A stretch of 34,382 bases of DNA from Streptomyces sp. NK15101. GTDB taxonomy: Bacteria > Actinomycetota > Actinomycetes > Streptomycetales > Streptomycetaceae. The stretch spans positions 1 to 34,382 of the forward strand of contig NZ_JAINVG010000080.1 of the NCBI RefSeq assembly GCF_020400725.1, in the 5' to 3' direction. A program made the position numbers and the translations under genes. The notes under the pieces are model-generated. The model was not told the origin of the DNA. It made no database searches and was given only the letters and a program-made list of their open reading frames with translations. Below are positions 32,405 to 34,382 of the stretch, in pieces (the first letter of the stretch is position 1; each line of letters opens with the position of its first letter).

Positions 32405-32535
32405 TCCTCAGCGGCCTCGCCGCACACGGGACAGTCCCGCTCGTCGACCGAGTCCAACACGACCGGATGACTGCAAAAGTCGCACGGCCGCATGCTTTCG
32501 CCGGCCGACTCCCGAACAGGCACGTCATCACTCAT
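32374..32535 (-). CDS. small zinc-ribbon protein antisense to the IS110 3' end
   Basis: A 53-residue frame, MSDDVPVRESAGESMRPCDF and onward, with two CxxC knuckles: CDFC near residue 18 and CPVCG near residue 36. This is the pattern of a compact zinc ribbon, with acidic residues following. It starts at 32535 and ends inside the last codons of the recombinase gene on the other strand. It might be a host gene interrupted or abutted by the element, an accessory ORF carried by the element, or chance. The clean CxxC pairs make chance less likely. No good ribosome site is seen. Confidence 0.5.
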   Translation of the reverse strand: MSDDVPVRESAGESMRPCDFCSHPVVLDSVDERDCPVCGEAAEDQPAEAGRGS

Positions 32536-32945
32536 GACAGCCACACTGCCACCCGACCACCTTGACCAAAGACATAGGGGCACCCCCCGGCCCGGATCGG
32601 CCTGGCCTGCTGCCGATGGCAGGAACGCCTCCGCCCAGGTCTCCGCCCCGCCAGCAGCACCGGCCGGGGGTGCAGACAGGACATTGAGGAGGCTTCCGGC
32701 CAGGCTCCTGACTTGTTGAATCGACCCCAGACGCTCGGTCTGCAGCCGTAGCGTCCAGGGTGTCGGTCGGCATGGGCCCGCAGTGCTCCTTGCCGCCCCC
32801 GGGCTGGCTCACTGATAGCGTGCCGCCGCCGGCCGACACCCGCGCGGTGTGGCTCGACAGAGGCATGAAGGTGACACGGTGACTTCAAGTCAGGGTGCCC
32901 ACCGCACTCCCCTTCCTGACTCATCGAGTGCGAGGGCAGCAGCCT
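32536..32945. other. 410-bp interval between two IS110-type genes
   Basis: No protein gene is convincing. By analogy with IS110 elements it should hold the right end of the first element and the left end and bridge-RNA region of the second. There are no terminal repeats to mark the ends, and I could not define the structure by eye. Confidence 0.35.
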
Positions 32946-33979
32946 GTGATCCTGATCGGTGTCGATCCCCACAAGTCGTCCCACACAGCCGTCGCCGTCG
33001 ACGTCGCCGGTCACCAGGTGGCCCAGCGCCGCTTCGTCGTCAACGCCGGCGCCTTCCGCCAGCTGATGCGTTGGTGCGAGCAGTGGCCCGACCGTCGTTT
33101 TGCGATCGAGGGCGCCGGCGGCCTGGGCCGCTCGCTCGCCCAGCAACTGGCCGCCGCGGACGAGAACGTGGTCGACGTGCCCTCCACCCTCTCAGCCCGG
33201 GCCCGGCTGCTGGCCACCGGCGGAGACCGCAAGACCGACGCCAAGGATGCCCTCCACGTCGCCCAGGTCGCCCTCTTCCGCCATGACCTGCGACCCGTGG
33301 TCCAGGAAGACCAGACCACGATCCTGCGACTGCTGACCGAGCGCCGAGACGACCTGGTCCACGAGCGCATCCGCGTCCTCAACCGACTGCACGCCGTCCT
33401 GCGCGATCTCCTGCCCGGCGGTGCCCCACCGGTCTGTCGGCCGACAAGGCTGCCGCCTTGATGAAAGGCATCCGGCCGGTCACGGCCACCGACAACTGCC
33501 GTCGGGACATAGCCCGTGACCTGCTGGCCGACCTGCGCAGACTGGACCGGCAGGTCAAGGACAACGAAGCCGAGATGCGCGAGGCCGTCGCCGCGACCCG
33601 CACGACGCTGACCACCCTGCCGGGCCTGGGGACCGTGCTGGCCGCGAAGGTCCTCGGCCACATCGGGGACGTCAGCCGGTTCCCCACCGAGCACCACTTC
33701 GTCGGCTATACCGGCAGTGCACCACTCGACGCCTCCAGCGGCAACAACGTCCGCCACCGACTCAACGCCGGCGGTAACCGCGCGCTGAACTCGGTGCTGC
33801 ACACCATCGCCGTGTGCCAGATCCGCGACGGCGGCCGCGGACAGGACTACTACCTCCGCAAGATCAGCGAGGGAAAGACACCTTCGGAGGCCCGCAGAGC
33901 CCTCAAGCGACGGCTGTCCAACGTGGTCTACCGGATCATGAAACGAGACCAACGGAACCGCCTCGCTCAGGCCGCTTGA
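32946..33979 (+). pseudogene. second IS110-family transposase, frameshifted
   Basis: The first frame gives the DEDD domain: VILIGVDPHKSSHTAVAVDV (Asp), RRFAIEGAGGLGRSLAQQLA (Glu), GDRKTDAKDALHVAQVALF (two Asp). At 33420-33428 (GCCCCACC) one C appears lost: the first frame stops at 33459-33461, while the next frame carries LSADKAAALMKGIRPVTATD and the Transposase_20 domain (LTTLPGLGTVLAAKVLGHIG, HFVGYTGSAPLDASSG, RLNAGGNRALNSVLHTIAVC), ending at 33979. Together they make a complete recombinase of about 345 residues. GTG 32946 is the likely start, with GAGGG upstream. This differs clearly in sequence from the neighbouring IS110 gene, so the two are separate insertions rather than a duplication. 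Confidence 0.85.
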
Positions 33980-34134
33980 CACACAGAGGCGCTATCAGGC
34001 CGTGTTCCGCCCGGCCGGAGCCATGAGAACAGGTCCCGGTGGTCGGACAGAACAGTTTGAGGACAACCCAGCAGGGCGTCAGTTAGCGCCCGAGCCACGA
34101 CCACCGGAACTTGAGTATCAGCATCAATGTCACT

Positions 34135-34382
34135 GAGCCGTTTTCATCCTGTCTCTGTGGGGTGAAATGGCAGGTCAGCAAGGGTGTGTAACGAGGCGAG
34201 GCTCCTGGTCGTTGCGGTGGTGTTCTCTACGCACCACGCATCGTCCGAGGAACCTCTCCCGTGTCGTGCCACGGTCGACGTCCCGCATGAGCTGGTCGAG
34301 CACGTTTCCTGGCTCATCTACGCACGAAGGCGTGAACGCCGCTCGCGGTGGCGGAAGCCCGGCTGCTTCCGCCAGGCCCTGC
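34135..34382 (+). mobile_element. start of an IS5-like element related to that at 4952-5847, cut by window end
   Basis: GAGCCGTTTTCATCCT at 34135-34150 matches the terminal repeat GAGCCTCTTTCATCCT with two changes, followed by about 110 bp of related leader. Transposase sequence begins near 34271 (VDVPHELVEHVSWLIYARRR, then WRKPGCFRQAL), closely related to the start of the 5706 gene. Where that gene has its ATG, this copy has ACG, so the normal start seems mutated; the rest lies outside the window. Confidence 0.75.

Noticed and set aside
34031..34106. Inverted repeat CCGGTGGTCG / CGACCACCGG as an IS110 end
   Set aside because: Ten complementary bases about 50 bp apart after the second IS110 gene; too short and IS110 elements generally lack terminal repeats, so no assignment made.
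1..34382. CRISPR array, tRNA or rRNA
   Set aside because: No regularly spaced direct repeats and no recognisable tRNA or rRNA sequence were seen on reading both strands; a tRNAscan or CRISPR search was not possible here.

Overview
The window has very high GC, strong GC bias at third codon positions, GTG starts, and gene families typical of Streptomyces: CoiA-like nucleases with a long coiled coil, DUF6308, LexA-type S24 fragments, and IS701/IS110/IS5 elements. It reads as a Streptomyces (or close relative) accessory region, possibly a chromosome arm or large plasmid. Everything here was inferred by reading the sequence; no database search was run.

Layout. 1-4.5 kb: a small secreted protein, a decayed tail of an FAD/Fe-S oxidoreductase, an ArsR-type winged-helix regulator, a secreted inhibitor-I36-like protein and a secreted/anchored protein. 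4.2-8.5 kb: an IS graveyard (a solo IS end, an 896-bp IS5-like element with an amber codon, a remnant of a second IS5-like element, and a 1056-bp IS with long imperfect terminal repeats that truncates a PP2C-like gene), with a RidA-family gene and a membrane-anchored hendecad coiled-coil gene between them. 8.5-18.5 kb: a nuclease-rich island. It holds a tightly coupled two-gene unit (a PD-(D/E)XK-like protein plus a 474-aa unknown), a 769-aa protein with two RX4H HEPN-type motifs, decayed DUF6308 and SpoIIE/PP2C genes, then on the opposite strand an Mrr-type endonuclease with an N-terminal coiled coil, an HNH protein with a helical partner, and a frameshifted CoiA-like nuclease. This is the best place to look for an undescribed defence system.

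19-21.5 kb: a 778-aa membrane-anchored extracellular protein ending in an LppP/LprE-like domain. 21.7-23.3 kb: a LexA/S24 fragment cut by a broken IS701-family element. 23.3-24.9 kb: an FMN-reductase-GNAT fusion divergent from a MarR regulator; the two start codons sit in the arms of a perfect 15-bp inverted repeat that also forms two face-to-face promoters. 25.4-27.3 kb: a membrane protein whose stop codon is completed by an IS5-family insertion, with an open frame resuming beyond it. 27.6-30.7 kb: a small acidic protein, a MITE-like element, and a DUF485/sodium:solute symporter (acetate-type) pair. 31-34 kb: an apparently intact IS110-family recombinase with an antisense zinc-ribbon ORF at its 3' end, a second frameshifted IS110 gene, and the start of another IS related to the one at 5 kb.

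Many genes carry single frameshifts, often in G/C runs. Most look like real decay in an IS-rich region, but sequencing error in homopolymers cannot be excluded, and this matters for calling the CoiA and IS110 genes broken.
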